This document shows positions 21,318 through 49,017 of a stretch of 64,000 nucleotides of DNA, one piece after another. This DNA is from Arion vulgaris (taxonomy: Eukaryota > Mollusca > Gastropoda > Stylommatophora > Arionidae), in contig CM036764.1 in NCBI GenBank assembly GCA_020796225.1, positions 28,993,450 to 29,057,449 on the forward strand, given 5' to 3'. Both the position numbers and the translations under genes were made by a program. Below the pieces are notes generated by a model. It was not told where the DNA came from. It did not search any database and saw only the letters and a program-made list of their open reading frames with translations. The first letter of the stretch is position 1. The number at the start of each line of letters is the position of its first letter.

Positions 21318-22566
21318 TATCTTCAAATATCTCCATCGGCGACTATCCCGTACCAGTTCGACGTTGATTGTCTACTCATACACTTGTTGTGCTGTCTAAA
21401 TTCATCCGCTCCAATCTTCAATACACGCTTTTCCAATCTAGATGTGGATTGGTTTAGATGAAATTCTTCTTTGTAGCCACACTCTTGAGGCGTCCAGAAT
21501 GTCAGCTCTATCCATTGGTTGACCACACAATATGGTGGCAGAGCCGGCCAGCCTGTCGACTCTCTCTCATTGCCATCGACTTCCATGTGCCCACGAACGA
21601 AGATGAATGTAATTCTGCGAATTAATACCGCTTTTAGTCATTGAGTCTATTGTCTGCGCAACCAGCCAGCTGGATCATACTCAGAGAATTACTTAGAATG
21701 GACTCATGAGTGTAGTTTTGTGACTCTAGCCAGAGTAGTGCCTTAGTCACCGCTATACGCTAGCACCGCCCGAGTGGTTACCAGGGCCCAAATGTGGGTA
21801 TAAAGAATATAACCACTGTTACCTGCCACGCATGTCGTAAGAGGCGACTAAGGAGGTCTGGCTGAAATTGGATGCATGTGTCCGATAGGGAATGCTAACC
21901 CGAAACAAATGCTTGCAGAAACGGATGCACCAGGCCGTAAGGCGCATAACATGGTGCAACGACCCCTCACAATGAGGAATGGGATAACAGATTCTACGGT
22001 TGCCAATCTGCCTCGGAGATTTAGCCACGCAGTAGAATGTCAGAACTACCATCACGAGGGTGGCCAAAACTTACTGCGGGAAGAGGTCGGCACAACGGGG
22101 AAGCAGAAATCATAGGAATTATATCCTACAGAACTGCCCCAGTATGCAAACTTGAGAAGAAAGAGGTGGCCCACTTACACTAGCGTCCAAGACAAACTGT
22201 ATGGCATGGCTGATAATCTGAGGCAGATGGCTCCTTTATTAAAGAATCCGAAATCCCAATCTAGTGAGAACGAAGAAGAAGATACGCTAGTACTTCCATT
22301 GTAATGCTACTTATTGTCATACTAAATGCATCCATGGCTTCCTCGTTCTTTCTGTAATATGAGCTTGCATGCAGACTTTTCGTGGTGAACTACCGATTCA
22401 TCCGTGTAAATCACAACATCAGATTTATTACAGTTTTCATTAATGATGGCCGTGACGTCTGCATCCACCACCATGAAATGTTTCTCTCTGCATCCTTTGT
22501 CAAATTTAATGATGGTCGAAAAGGTGTTCCAGAATATTGACGGCACTGTTATCCATTCTTCCACTG
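21318..22566 (-). mobile_element. LINE-beta RNase H fragment, interrupted by SINE-A2
   Basis: Minus strand. The N-terminal RNase H part DVVIYTDESVVHHEKSA lies at 22,340-22,450. The C-terminal part (ALTKALLWLESQNYTHE, then TFIFVRGHMEVDGNER) lies at 21,530-21,765. Between them is a SINE-A2 element at 21767-22281 with its own target-site duplication. Removing it rejoins one RNase H domain. Stops make it inactive. Confidence 0.82.
21767..22281 (+). mobile_element. SINE-A2 chimera with clean target-site duplication
   Basis: It begins CGCCCGAGTGGTTACC and carries the SINE-A core GTCGTAAGAGGCGAC, then departs after 'ggatgcatgtgtcc'. The last ~155 bases encode NCPQYANLRRKRWPTYTS and then DKLYGMADNLRQ, a LINE-type zinc-knuckle tail, and it ends in CGAAGAAGAAG. 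ATACGCTAG(C/T)AC flanks it at 21755-21766 and 22282-22293, so the chimera moved as one unit. Confidence 0.9.
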
Positions 22567-22567
22567 T

Positions 22568-22617
22568 ACAAATCACACAGAGTGGTTGACAAGTGGTTGA
22601 TATGAGCGTAAGAAGAA
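22568..22617 (+). mobile_element. SINE-B 3' scrap
   Basis: 'caaatcacacagagtggttgac' plus 'gtggttgatatg' and an AAGAAGAA end, the terminal ~50 bases of SINE-B. Confidence 0.6.
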
Positions 22618-22725
22618 CCAGTGAGTCACAGGAACCATCGTATACATAATCCTTTGACATCTGTTGGGAGACTGAGCACTTATGGATCTGTCCGAAGGCA
22701 ATGATGTCAGTTCAGTAACCATAAC
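22618..22725 (+). mobile_element. LINE-alpha 3' scrap
   Basis: It matches the last ~110 bases of LINE-alpha ('cacaggaaccatcg', 'atctgttgggagactgagcac', 'gatgtcagttcagtaacc'). Confidence 0.75.
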
Positions 22726-23184
22726 TATATTTTCTTGTTCAAGAATCACAATGAATGTGAATAAACTGGTTTTTTTAATGCAAACATGCAGATGTGGTGC
22801 AGATGTTGAATAGGAACAGATTAAAGTTTAAAATAAACAATTTCCTTCTGCTGTTCCGTCTTATTTCTAAAATGGCAACAGAACAAGAAAATAAACAACA
22901 CAACAATAGAATATAATCAAATAAATTATTTGTATTTATTTATTTACATTTGAATTAGTGAGAAATTTTAATGCACAACAGAAACTGCTTACAATTTGTA
23001 ATTGATTACACATGCTTGAAATAACTTTGAGCTCTTCTTCTTATCCTGTCTATCCAGTACTCTCTTCTCATATGTATGTATGCTTGTGTGTTTCTCTGTC
23101 TATGTTTGTGTTGCTTGGGCTCGTAAGGAGCAAAGTATAGTAACAATCGACCTACAAAGCATATCATAAGAGACAACTGATGAG
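22726..23184. other. Unassigned stretch
   Basis: AT-rich, with no recognisable feature. Confidence 0.3.
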
Positions 23185-23420
23185 GACTTCTTCTTCTTCT
23201 TTGCGTTTGTTCTTTATGACCAATTTTAATCACTCTTTGTGATACGTTTGATCTTTGCCAAGAACGTGTATACGTTGCATATTGGTTTGATAGGCCTAAC
23301 GCATGACTTCTATGACGCTTAGGACACATGCATCCAATTTCAGCCAAACCTCCTTAGTCGCCTCTTACGACATGCGTGGCAGGTAACAGTGTTCTATTCT
23401 TTATACCCCAAATTTGGGCC
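23185..23420 (-). mobile_element. SINE-A copy
   Basis: Minus orientation from TTCTTCTTCTTCTTTGCGTTTG to the head 'ccccaaatttgggcccg'. It contains 'gcctcttacgacatgcgtggcaggtaacag'. Confidence 0.88.
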
Positions 23421-23439
23421 CGAACCATCGGCGATGTAG

Positions 23440-23605
23440 GACTAGTGAAGATACCCTAGTAAATAAAAAACAAAGTAGAAATCGGATGAGCTGGCCTACT
23501 TGTAGACATATAACTGGAACAACGCACCATCGCTTTTAGGATCAGATCACATAAATATCACACAGAGTGGTCGATATGGAGCATTTGAAGAAGAAGACCC
23601 ATTGA
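23440..23605 (+). mobile_element. SINE-B, 5'-truncated
   Basis: 'accctagtaaataaaaa', 'gaaatcggatgagctggcc', 'acacagagtggtcgatatggagc', then GAAGAAGAAGA. Confidence 0.75.
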
Positions 23606-23769
23606 CTACACCTGAATTCATAGCGAGCAAACAAAAAATGAAATGTTTAGTTATCCTCTAGTAGTTTTAGCAAAAATGGAGGAACACACCAAAATGTCAA
23701 TACTAAGACAAGCAAAGTCACTATGGAACTAACTCAAACAGTTTTCTCTGTGGAAAACAGTACTAGAGT

Positions 23770-24025
23770 GTTCAATCGCCTGATGGTTACGTGGGCCCAA
23801 ATTTGGGGTGTAAAGAATAGAACCACTGTTACCTGCCATGCATAAGCGAGAGCGACTAAGGAGGTTTGGCTGAAATCAGAGCATGTGTCCTAAACATGTA
23901 CAAGTCTTGCGTTTAGGGCCTACCAAACCAACGTGCAGCGTATACACATTCTTGCAAAGATCAAACATATCACAAAGAGTGATTAAAATTGGTTGTAAAG
24001 AACGAAAGCAATAAGAAGAAGATCA
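23770..24025 (+). mobile_element. SINE-A copy
   Basis: 'cgcctgatggttacgtgggcc', 'gtaaagaatagaaccactg', a partly deleted core ('cataagcgagagcgactaagg'), 'gtgattaaaattggttg', AAGAAGAAG tail. Confidence 0.85.
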
Positions 24026-24560
24026 GATGTAATAACAAATACAGACTAATTTAAGACATCAAGACAGACACCAATATGGCTGGAGGTTAAGAGAGAAAAT
24101 GGCAGTGAACTTTATACACCACCAGAAAACAATTGCAAAACATAACCAGACATACAGTGTAAAAGAGGAGGTCAAGAATAATAGAAGAGGTAGTTAGAGG
24201 TTGAAACCTATGAGCAGAGTCAAAAAGATACCCATAATAGAATTTGGCGGAGAATGCGGTTTTTATTTTTCACTACGAACAAGAAGATTTAGTAGTAGCA
24301 AAGATGAAAGAGTAAGTAGTTGCACAAAACAAGAGTAAGCAACATTTTGGCCAAAAGGTCTTTAATATACAAACGATACATGACAGCAACATAAATAATA
24401 TTTATATGAACTTTCTGAATCTTAAATTTAAAAAATGAGAGAAATCATGAGAAATATATTTAAGTTTTAAATTATACTTTGTTCCATTATCTGTCTATTA
24501 TAACCAGAATGAGATGAAAGATATAATTATTTATTCAGTGAAATTTCGCAAGTCATTCTT
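24026..24560. other. Unassigned stretch downstream of TTLL1
   Basis: AT-rich; no feature recognised beyond a possible relative of the dispersed block at 16,830 and 62,775 (around 24,345). Confidence 0.25.
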
Positions 24561-24805
24561 ACTCTTCTTCTTTGTGATCAGTTTCATATGTGCCTTTCTA
24601 TGAGGTGGGTTGCTCTATGAAGCTGCACATCTGTTGGATGTTTGCGGATATTGCAATTGTCGGATGTTGCAACTCAAGGTTGGAGTTCATTAAGGATTCC
24701 CAATAGCTTGCTCATTTGTATGCTTCATTCATGAAACCCTGTTTTGTTTCGCTGATGCAATTTCTGCTCAACTAATTGTTATCTTGCTACCACATGAGAA
24801 ATTTG
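24561..24805 (-). mobile_element. LINE-gamma 3' end in or near the TTLL1 3' UTR
   Basis: Reversed, it matches 59,570-59,740: 'catgaatgaagcatacaaatg', 'aactccaaccttgag', 'tgcagcttcatagagcaaccc', then an AAGAAGAAG end. It lies within 300 bases downstream of the TTLL1 stop, in the same transcriptional direction. Confidence 0.7.
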
Positions 24806-24853
24806 TCAAATATCTTACTTCCAAGTAACTAGAGGTGTCTTTTAGAGTCCCTG

Positions 24854-41702
<16,849 letters not shown>

Positions 41703-42687
41703 CTTGGTCCTCTAACTCAATTATCACACACTATATGGCAACTGTGTATATAAAATAGTATAGTATTGACAAAATAAAACATAATATAGGGAATTAGTAA
41801 TTGTGTGGAATCACAACATATTTAAAAAATCGTTAACATTTCAACTATTGAGGCTTTAATAAGAGTACGAGAGTCATAATAATTATCTAAATCAACATTA
41901 ATTAAATACTTAAAATACTTCTTCTTTATCGTTTTTATGTAAGTCATTTGATTTCAGCAACAATAACTTAAATGAACTATATATGATTCACTTCAAGCCA
42001 TCACAAAAGATCGACACCAGAACTGATTAACTGCACCAGAGAGAGAGAGAGGGAGAGAGTTGTGTAGAGACATGATCGCCTATGCCGGCATGCATGGCGG
42101 TTAATGAAAATTTGGGACATCATAATAATATTATTTATTATTATATATGTGATTAAAACAACACAAATATTCAAGTATCGCAGAAGTTCTAGGCATACTT
42201 GTTAACAAATGATTAAACTACTAAATTCTAAGTAATATGAATTGTTAGTGGTGTGTTTATTGTTTCTACATCTCACATTAAATCCTGAAAGTAATGCTTA
42301 TAAATTAAGTATAGCGGAATAGCGTCCTTGGTTTCTAACTACAACCGCTGGCAATATTGTCAATTCTCGCAACACATGAATAGGGCACGAGATCTCAAGT
42401 TAAGCTGCCAGGAAGACGTTTATTTTTTAAAAGTCAATAATTGGATAGTAGATAAACATTTAGCAATTAGAAGTAAAGTCTGCCGGCAATGCATTTACCG
42501 CATCACCCATCGTGTGTCGCGGTATAAAAAAATATACGAACCTAGCACCTTATCTTCTAATAACACTACAAATCTCTATCATTACTGCAAATACCTGCAC
42601 GCCCATGCTATTATAACACGTGTACAGGCCTGGAGGTTGAAAACATATACATTATTCATTGATATTAAAACATAACAGTAAAAATAA
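41703..42687. other. TTLL1 upstream region
   Basis: Presumed TTLL1 promoter side. It holds a GA-rich run (42,040-42,058) and a 115-codon plus-strand frame (42328-42675) of no recognised family. No TATA box was evident at a convincing distance. Confidence 0.35.
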
Positions 42688-43262
42688 TAAGAGAGGCCAG
42701 TGGGGCCTACGCAACAACCACAAGTAGCTTGACAATGAAGGTTCGGGCGGTTACGGAGGCGGTGAACTGGTTGGCATCTCACAACTACTCTCATGTTTTC
42801 ATACTCAGTGACTCCATGAGCATGATTCGTAAAGTCGAATCAGGTATGGTGAGACGCAACTGGGTAGAGGTACTAGTACAGACAGTGATCAGAGAAATCA
42901 CCTTCATTTTTGTCCCAGGGCACGCAGGAGTTAGGAGTAATGAACGAGCTGATAGATTGTCTGGCTTGGCTACAATATCAGAAGGAGCTGCCATGGATCG
43001 AAGTGACATTCTTCACGCATTGAGAGAGTCTTTTCCAACACAGGAGTTTCAGGGCTGTAAATCCCACTCGCTGACCAGATTGAAAGAGATGGATGTCAAT
43101 ATTGGTGCAGCCCGAAAAGAACGACATACTAAATATGCAAAGAGATTGATTAATCAACATCGAACTGGCGTGTTGGGTCGCTGGACGCTGCTGGATTTTG
43201 CGGGAGATCGGAGCACATATGGACATGTCCGGAGTGCTATGATGATAGTCCTCATATAATTG
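42688..43262 (+). mobile_element. LINE-beta RNase H to 3' end
   Basis: A 176-codon open frame (42729-43259) encodes VRAVTEAVNWL, VFILSDSMSM, TFIFVPGHAGV then NERADRLSG, and the tail NQHRTGVLGRWTLLDFAGD. It is 5'-truncated just upstream of the RNase H middle. It is the best preserved LINE-beta copy. Confidence 0.9.
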
Positions 43263-43429
43263 ATAACTGACATGTCGTTTTACAAATGTTGGACTGATAG
43301 ACACAAACATTGCCCTAGCAAAGAAGTCTAAAGACAGTCATTGAAATCTAACGACCATAAATGAAGCATAACGACCTAAACCTTCATCCTTAACTTAGTT
43401 CTGTATGTTTCAACAATTTCGGCAACGAC

Positions 43430-43990
43430 CTTGCCCCATGCGCTAGCTAGAAAGCCCCAAGTAGATTTTTCTCGACGATATACAGAGCCACATCATCATC
43501 AAGTAACTTGTCTCTTCCGGAACTTGGCTCCCATGACAGCAGTTCTGAAAAATTCTCTGTTCTGTGAAAATTGCCCGGCGTTAGCAGCAGTCATTCTCAG
43601 ATCGTCAATGACATCTTGCACACATCGTTTTCTAGGTCTTCCTCTCAATCTTCTTCCAGAATTATCTTCTCTAGACACTCATGTAGTTTGATGTGTCCAA
43701 AATATTTAATTTTCCTTGATTTTATACTCTTTAATAGTCAACTCTCTTTAATATCAAGCTGTTCAGAACAGAAGCATTTGTTCTTTTCTCTGTTCATGAT
43801 ATTCTATATACTCTTCTGCAGCATTTGCATTCAAAGGCATTAATGATCTTCTCCGCCACTTTGTCAATGGTCCATGTCTCACAACCATATGTTGCCAAGG
43901 GAAAAACGCAGGCTCTTAAACACCTGATTTTGTTTTTATGTCAGTTTCCTTCCATAGGTTTGTTACAGAGCCACATACCCATTGTTTTCA
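43430..43990 (-). mobile_element. LINE-epsilon-related C-terminal fragment
   Basis: Minus strand, with frameshifts: VFPLATYGCETWTIDKVAEK, then KYFGHIKLHECLEK, a RGRPRKRCVQDVIDDL-like stretch and MTAANAG. Same layout as 49285-49984. Confidence 0.75.
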
Positions 43991-44106
43991 CATTATATAG
44001 GAAATAAGAAACCAACGACGGATAAAATATATAGCGGAATTAAGAATATAGTTATTGCATATCGGTACAACCACTAGTGACAACTGTTATAAGAAAGAGA
44101 AGATGG

Positions 44107-44337
44107 TGATATGTTGTGCACACCTTGAGGAGAAATGATCAACGAATATCAAAGCAGGCATTGAAGTGGGATGCAAAGGGTTCAAGAAAGAGGGGTCGAC
44201 CTAAAGAGACTCTGAAACGAACTTTGCTGAGAGAGGCAGGAAATATCGGTCTCAGTTCCATGGAGGAGATTGAGCGAGTTGTCCAGGATAGAGCGGTATG
44301 GAGAAATTACTTGCAGGCCCTATGTAACGTATAACGG
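44107..44337 (+). mobile_element. LINE C-terminal fragment (KRGRPKETLKRTL type)
   Basis: Plus strand: ISKQALKWDAKGSRKRGRPK, then ETLKRTLLREAG, EIERVVQDRAVWRNYLQALC and stop. A related scrap is at 61138-61262. It ends in an ATT-rich run just upstream of the 44604 gene. Confidence 0.85.
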
Positions 44338-44603
44338 TACGAGAAGAATTATTATTATTATAACGGTACAAGGAAATAATGTAACTTTTGAAACTAATGA
44401 TGATATAAAAGAGTAATGGCGAAACACATAAAAACAAAGGGTTCTATAGTTTTACAAAAAAACATTAACAATACACAATATAAGAGTAACACGTTAAAAC
44501 TGTCCAATTAAAAAAAAAATGTGCTTTGAATATTATTTTATAACAAAATCTGCAACGTCTATATGTAACACATAATAAGCTCAAAATCTGGCACTGTGAG
44601 AAG

Positions 44604-44772
44604 ATGGCGGACGAGACACCCCGAAGCTCAACAAGAGTAACAAAGTCTTCTTATAGAAAGAGCATTTCAAGTTTTCCAGAAAGCCCACTAGGTGCTACAC
44701 CACGCCCAGATCTTAGACAACATTACCCAGCTCCACCACCCTCAGTTGATTTTCAGTCCGTCTACTCACATA
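44604..44772 (+). CDS. Unknown membrane protein, coding exon 1
   Basis: 56 codons plus one base, ATGGCGGACGAGACACC start, donor GTACGT. Confidence 0.72.
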
Positions 44773-47447
44773 GTACGTTAAATAGTTACCTCACACTTTC
44801 AATTTGAATTTGAATTGATTTTTGTCATAATATAATTTGTTAACAGTTACCTTGAGTACGGATGAGTACGAGCCATTGAGCCCATTGCATGATCATCATG
44901 ATTGCAATATTATCAATATATTATAAATATAATATATACTATAATACGCTTATATACATCTTCTTCCTCTACTACTTTTTTTTAGGCCTCTCATCATACT
45001 ATTGCTTCCACTGTGATAATCTCATAGGCAAAACCATCCAATATTTATTATTTTTATATAAATTATTATTTTAATATTATTAATTATTATTATATATTTT
45101 AAATTATAATGATAACCCCATAATGATTTATTTGTTTAATTTGGGATTTCATTTACAGTTACTGGTGTTGTGTCCACTTTTTCCCTGATCTGATGTCTGA
45201 TGATGTCATCATTCATAAACATGTCTTTCCTTGATACTTCCAGTACCCTGTGTAGACAGTTTATGTCTGTCTTGAATAGTTTATTCTGTTGTTTGATGTC
45301 CCAGTTTTTGCAATGATACTCACTGATAGAATAATGAATGACCGGAGAAAGATCAAGTTGTTAGTATAATGCAGGATGCTCTTTTAGTCTTCATGGTGAT
45401 ATGCTTGCGTTTCAAAATTAGTGCCATTTGACTTATGATCTGTTGCCTTTTTAGTCCCGATTGGGGCATAAGCCCTCAACCTGTGTCAAGTCTTCCTATC
45501 TCTAGCTAACTTTTGCAGCTCCTTCCAGCTAATCTGTGTATCTCTTCCTCCAAATATCTTCATTTTTTCTAGGCGTACCTTTTTTTTGCTATCCCTTTCG
45601 AGTTCCAGGAAAAGGCCCTCATTATATTCAAGTACCTGTAGTATTATATTTATTTAAATAATGTGATTTAGTAAATTAAACACTAATAAAATTGTATGCA
45701 TTCAAATTTTTTAAATTGTAAGCTTAACTGTATAAGCATTTCATTGGAATATTCAACTATAGGTATAAAATCGCATTCAATAATAATAGTAATAATTATA
45801 ATATATGAATAGTAGTGTCGCTCACTGTAGATCGTTCAATTCATCCATAAGCTTTGGTGAAATTTTTATTTCTCATTTGCCCGCTATGAAATCAGGCATA
45901 TTCATGGCCACTGACTGATTTTTACATATCTTGATTTCCATATCACCAGTGTCCCTCGCCATTCAGGCGAGCCACACTCTGACTTCAGAGGTACTTGTAA
46001 TTTAGATTGCCCAGTAAATGGTCAGGAAACCTGTAGACCAACCGCGTGCACACCAAATATTTTAAAACCCAAATTGGCCTAGAACCCTGGAATTACCATG
46101 GCACATGGTTACTAGTACAGCGTGAGTAGCCTCACTATTTGGTAGTATTTCTCTGTGTGAACATTGAAAAAAAAGGTAGTGGACTAAATAAAAATCAAGA
46201 AGCTAATTAACTGGCGAACATTGTGATAACACAATGCTTATTTTAGTTAGCCAAACGCCACCAGATTTGGACAGGCTTGTGTGGGAAAGCTCAATCGCAA
46301 TATTTTCGTAAACTCTGCAAGCTACTCATTTATGATTTCTTGTTCATTTCTCTGCCCCTCGCCCTCATTTCAGTCTTCTGTTTTCCCCAGTAATATGATA
46401 TCTACATTATATTAGCCTGTGTATTCAAATTATGTAATTTATAGAAGGTTTAGATGATCAATAGCATTTTCATACCCACTTTGTGTTACCAGAGCCAAAC
46501 ATGGACAATAAGCAAAGCACAGTCACAAAAAATAACTACACATGAAATGCGCTACCTGCAAAAAGTTACCAACAACACCAGAAAAGACAGAGTCACCAAC
46601 ATTAGCATAAGAAAGAAAGTTGGCACAGAACCTTGCTTGAATTACATTGAGAAACAAAGTCGAAGACACGCCTGTATGGCGAGGAAACCAATAAAACGGT
46701 AAGCAGGCTTTCATGCAAAAATCAGTCACAAATGCCACACCAGGAACCATGGCTATGCCTGAATTCATAGTGGACGAATGCAGAAGAAGAAGAAGGTACA
46801 GCCTCTGACATATAAAAAGTTAACCATCTCAAACTTGAAGAAAACATGTGACAAGTGTGAGATTTACTACATATCTACTTTACTACTTTATGACGCCCGA
46901 GTGGTTACGGGACCCAAATTTGGGGTGTAAAGAATAGAACCACTGTTACCTGCCATGCATGTTGTAAGAGGCGACTAAGGAGGTTTGGCTGAAATCGGAT
47001 GCACATGTCCTAAACATGTAGAAGTCTATGCATTTAGGGGCCTACCAAACCAATGTGCAACGTATACACGTTCTTGGCAAAGATCAAACATATCATAAAG
47101 AGTGATTAAAATTGATCGTAAAGAATGAATGTAAACAAGAAGAAGACTACTTTAAAGTTTTGTTTTGAAAATGACATATCTTAAAGTAGCACTTAGTACT
47201 ACTATTTTAATGTGCCATGTTTTTTTCAGTTTCTACCACTTCTGTTGATACTGGCAGCAATGACTCAAACTTCACACACTTAAGAAAGAAAACATCAGCA
47301 TATTCACAAATTAAAGAGTGGACTTTGGATCATAGTGAACTGAAACCTGAAGGCAGCACAAGAAAGGCATTGCTGATTCTTACATTTATTTTTCTGACTG
47401 CATTGCTAGCTCTGGGAGTGGTATACTCCAGATTCCCACTACAATAA
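44604..47447 (+). CDS. Small single-pass membrane protein of unknown family (two exons)
   Basis: Exon 1 (44604-44772) starts at AAGATGGCGG, a strong start context, and encodes MADETPRSSTRVTKSSYRKS and a Pro-rich HYPAPPPSVDF. Its donor is CATA|GTACGT. Exon 2 (47230-47447) follows TTTTTTTCAG, keeps the frame (phase 1) and ends in TAA. The joined product is 128 aa. Residues 1-56 are basic and Ser/Pro-rich. Residues 57-102 are polar (SAYSQIKEWTLDHSELKPEG), and 103-122 form one hydrophobic helix (ALLILTFIFLTALLALGVVY). A six-residue tail follows, so the layout is that of a tail-anchored protein. I do not recognise a family. The intron (~2.46 kb) is full of repeats, and an extra small exon in it cannot be excluded. 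Divergent neighbour of TTLL1. Confidence 0.72.
45140..45430 (-). mobile_element. LINE RT C-terminal scrap
   Basis: Minus strand: LFKTDINCLHRVLEVSRKDM and then IIRHQIREKVDTT, which resembles the EMxFLRR...IRxxM region after the RT of non-LTR elements. Confidence 0.5.
45440..45640 (-). mobile_element. LINE C-terminal fragment (related to 36277 and 57845)
   Basis: 'ggggcataagccctcaacc', 'agtcttcctatctctagcta', 'cagctccttccagct': the same tail in minus orientation, decayed. Confidence 0.65.
45860..46005 (-). mobile_element. SINE-D copy
   Basis: 'gcccgctatgaaatcagg', 'gactgatttttac', 'caccagtgtccctcgccattcaggcga', 'ctgacttcagaggtac' in minus orientation. Confidence 0.8.
46454..46692 (+). mobile_element. 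LINE C-terminal fragment (QTWTISKA type)
   Basis: An 82-codon frame with MINSIFIPTLCYQSQTWTIS, EMRYLQKVTN and CLNYIEKQSRRHA, a post-RT region of a non-LTR element. It runs directly into the SINE-D tail. Confidence 0.7.
46693..46797 (+). mobile_element. SINE-D 3' part
   Basis: 'gcaggctttcatgcaaaaatcagtcac', 'gcctgaattcatagtggacg', AAGAAGAAGAAGG tail. Confidence 0.75.
46891..47145 (+). mobile_element. SINE-A, full length, just upstream of exon 2 of the 44604 gene
   Basis: CGCCCGAGTGGTTACGGGACCC, core GTTGTAAGAGGCGAC (one change), tail ACAAGAAGAAG. ACTACTTTA flanks it (46882-46890, 47146-47154). It ends 85 bases before the exon. Confidence 0.93.
47230..47447 (+). CDS. Unknown membrane protein, coding exon 2
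   Basis: Two bases plus 72 codons including TAA. Acceptor TTTTTTTCAG. Carries the C-terminal membrane helix. Confidence 0.72.
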
Positions 47448-47554
47448 GAGTGAGTAGACATGGCTAACGAATATAGAGAGCATATGACTTTTGTAGAGTA
47501 TAGCTGTGTTTATTAAGAGTAGGTGTGGTGTTGCATTGTTTTGAGTATTCACTT

Positions 47555-47790
47555 TAGTCTAAAGCTAAAAGGGTCTATGGGTTTTACTCTATATAGCTCG
47601 GTCCCTCTCCACAGAAGTGGCACGCCATCTGCCAAGAGTATTACACAAAGCACAAACTCTGTAGCTCCATTAACAATCCTAGGGGCCTTTGGAAAAAAGA
47701 CACTTGTGAACAGAACGATGCGGTCTGGATTCGAACCCACGACCTTCAGAACACAAGGCTAAGGTGTAACCACTAAACAACAGAAACCCC
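47555..47790 (-). mobile_element. SINE-E copy (tRNA-derived)
   Basis: Reversed, it begins GGGGTTTCTGTTGTTTAGTGG and has a B box GGGTTCGAATCC. Then come 'cctaggattgttaatggagctac', 'gtgctttgtgtaatactcttggcag' and 'gtggagagggaccgagc'. Confidence 0.9.
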
Positions 47791-48107
47791 TTAAACTTTA
47801 GGCTAATAACAAATGAATGAAATGGAAGGTTCTAGAAGGTATATGTTTCTCATGGTTGTGTTAAGTATAAAGTGGGCTGCATGCTGTATTCATAATTATC
47901 TGTAAATACATTCTTATCATATTCTCTTCTAGAGCAGTGTTTATATGTGCCTTGCTAAATTATATTCTTAATGAACAATAACAGTAATGATGGTAACATG
48001 GTAGATCATTATACAGGGAGGGGGACAGAGAAGATATACTATTTTCTTATGGTTCTTATGTATGGTCATTCAAATTCTACATATCATAAATAATATAACT
48101 TTTAAAC
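47791..48107. other. Unassigned stretch, 3' side of the 44604 gene
   Basis: Presumed 3' flank. No AATAAA was found at a convincing distance. Confidence 0.25.
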
Positions 48108-48430
48108 TGGGGACTGCCTAGAGTAGTTATAGTAGCTCACCTGCTAGCTGTGGAGCGCTATAGCTCTGGTTCGAACCTACTGTCCGGCATTTGTTGAGTC
48201 CTGGTCTTACTCAGACAATAGTGAGTACTCTGAAGTCGGAGAAATCTGCCTGTAGCAGAGGAATACTAATTACGAGTACATTGAGCACACGGCTGCCAGT
48301 GTAAAGTAATTTACAATGTGCACGCCTGCTGCCATTGTAAGAAATTGGAAAAACGGATTTTCACGCAAAAATCAGTTTCAGAGATGAAACTTCGTCTGAG
48401 TTGAAAGCAGACGAAAAAAAAAAAAAAAAA
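48108..48430 (+). mobile_element. SINE-C copy (tRNA-derived)
   Basis: GGGGACTGCCTAGAGTAG, A-box-like TAGTAGCTCACCTG, B-box GGTTCGAACCT, then 'gtactctgaagtcggagaaatctgcctg', 'aatactaattacgagtac', 'cacgcaaaaatcagtttc' and an A-run. Confidence 0.92.
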
Positions 48431-48456
48431 AACTTTTAAACTTATTCTGGGGTTAG

Positions 48457-49017
48457 TTAGTTTGTTCCTTTCGTGCCAAAGGTGGCACATAGGGCAGAGG
48501 TTTTAGATCTCCATGTGATGCGGTTCTTTGCTAGCAGTTGGAGATCTTGTATGGTTTTACATCCCAATAGTTTACTTTCTTGTTGGATTGTTCTTCGAAG
48601 AGTGGTCTTAGGTCTTCCACGTTTTTTTTCCCCAACTGGTGACCACATGAGGACTTTTCAATTTAGTCTCTGTTCGTCTGATCTAAGAACATGACCTAAA
48701 TATTTCCAACTTCGTTTCCTTATAATATTTGATACGGGTTGTTGGTGTGTTCTATCTCTCACTGTGTTGTTAGAAACGAAATCACTCCATTTTGCTCTTA
48801 ATAATTTTTGGAGACATTTATTCTCAAAGCTGTCCAGTTTCTTATCAATTTTGTTTGTTGATTTCCACCTTTCACAACCGTAGGTCAGTACACGAATCAC
48901 ACATGACCTAAACAATTTAACTTTTGTGCATATACTAAGGTCTTGAGATTGCCAGATATTTGTTAATTTAGTGAAGGCACTAGCTGCTATAGCAATACAA
49001 GAGTTTATTTCTTTCAT
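48457..49017 (-). mobile_element. LINE post-RT C-terminal fragment
   Basis: 119-codon and 63-codon frames on minus, joined by one frameshift at ~48,655: KLFRSCVIRVLTYGCERW, LDSFENKCLQKLLRAKWSDF, WKYLGHVLRSDEQRL, then KKRGRPKTTLRRTIQQESK and NRITWRSKTSALC. Confidence 0.88.

Noticed and set aside
23006..23347. 113-codon minus-strand frame as a gene
   Set aside because: Most of it is a SINE-A copy; similar frames appear in other SINE-A copies (for example 19098-19289).
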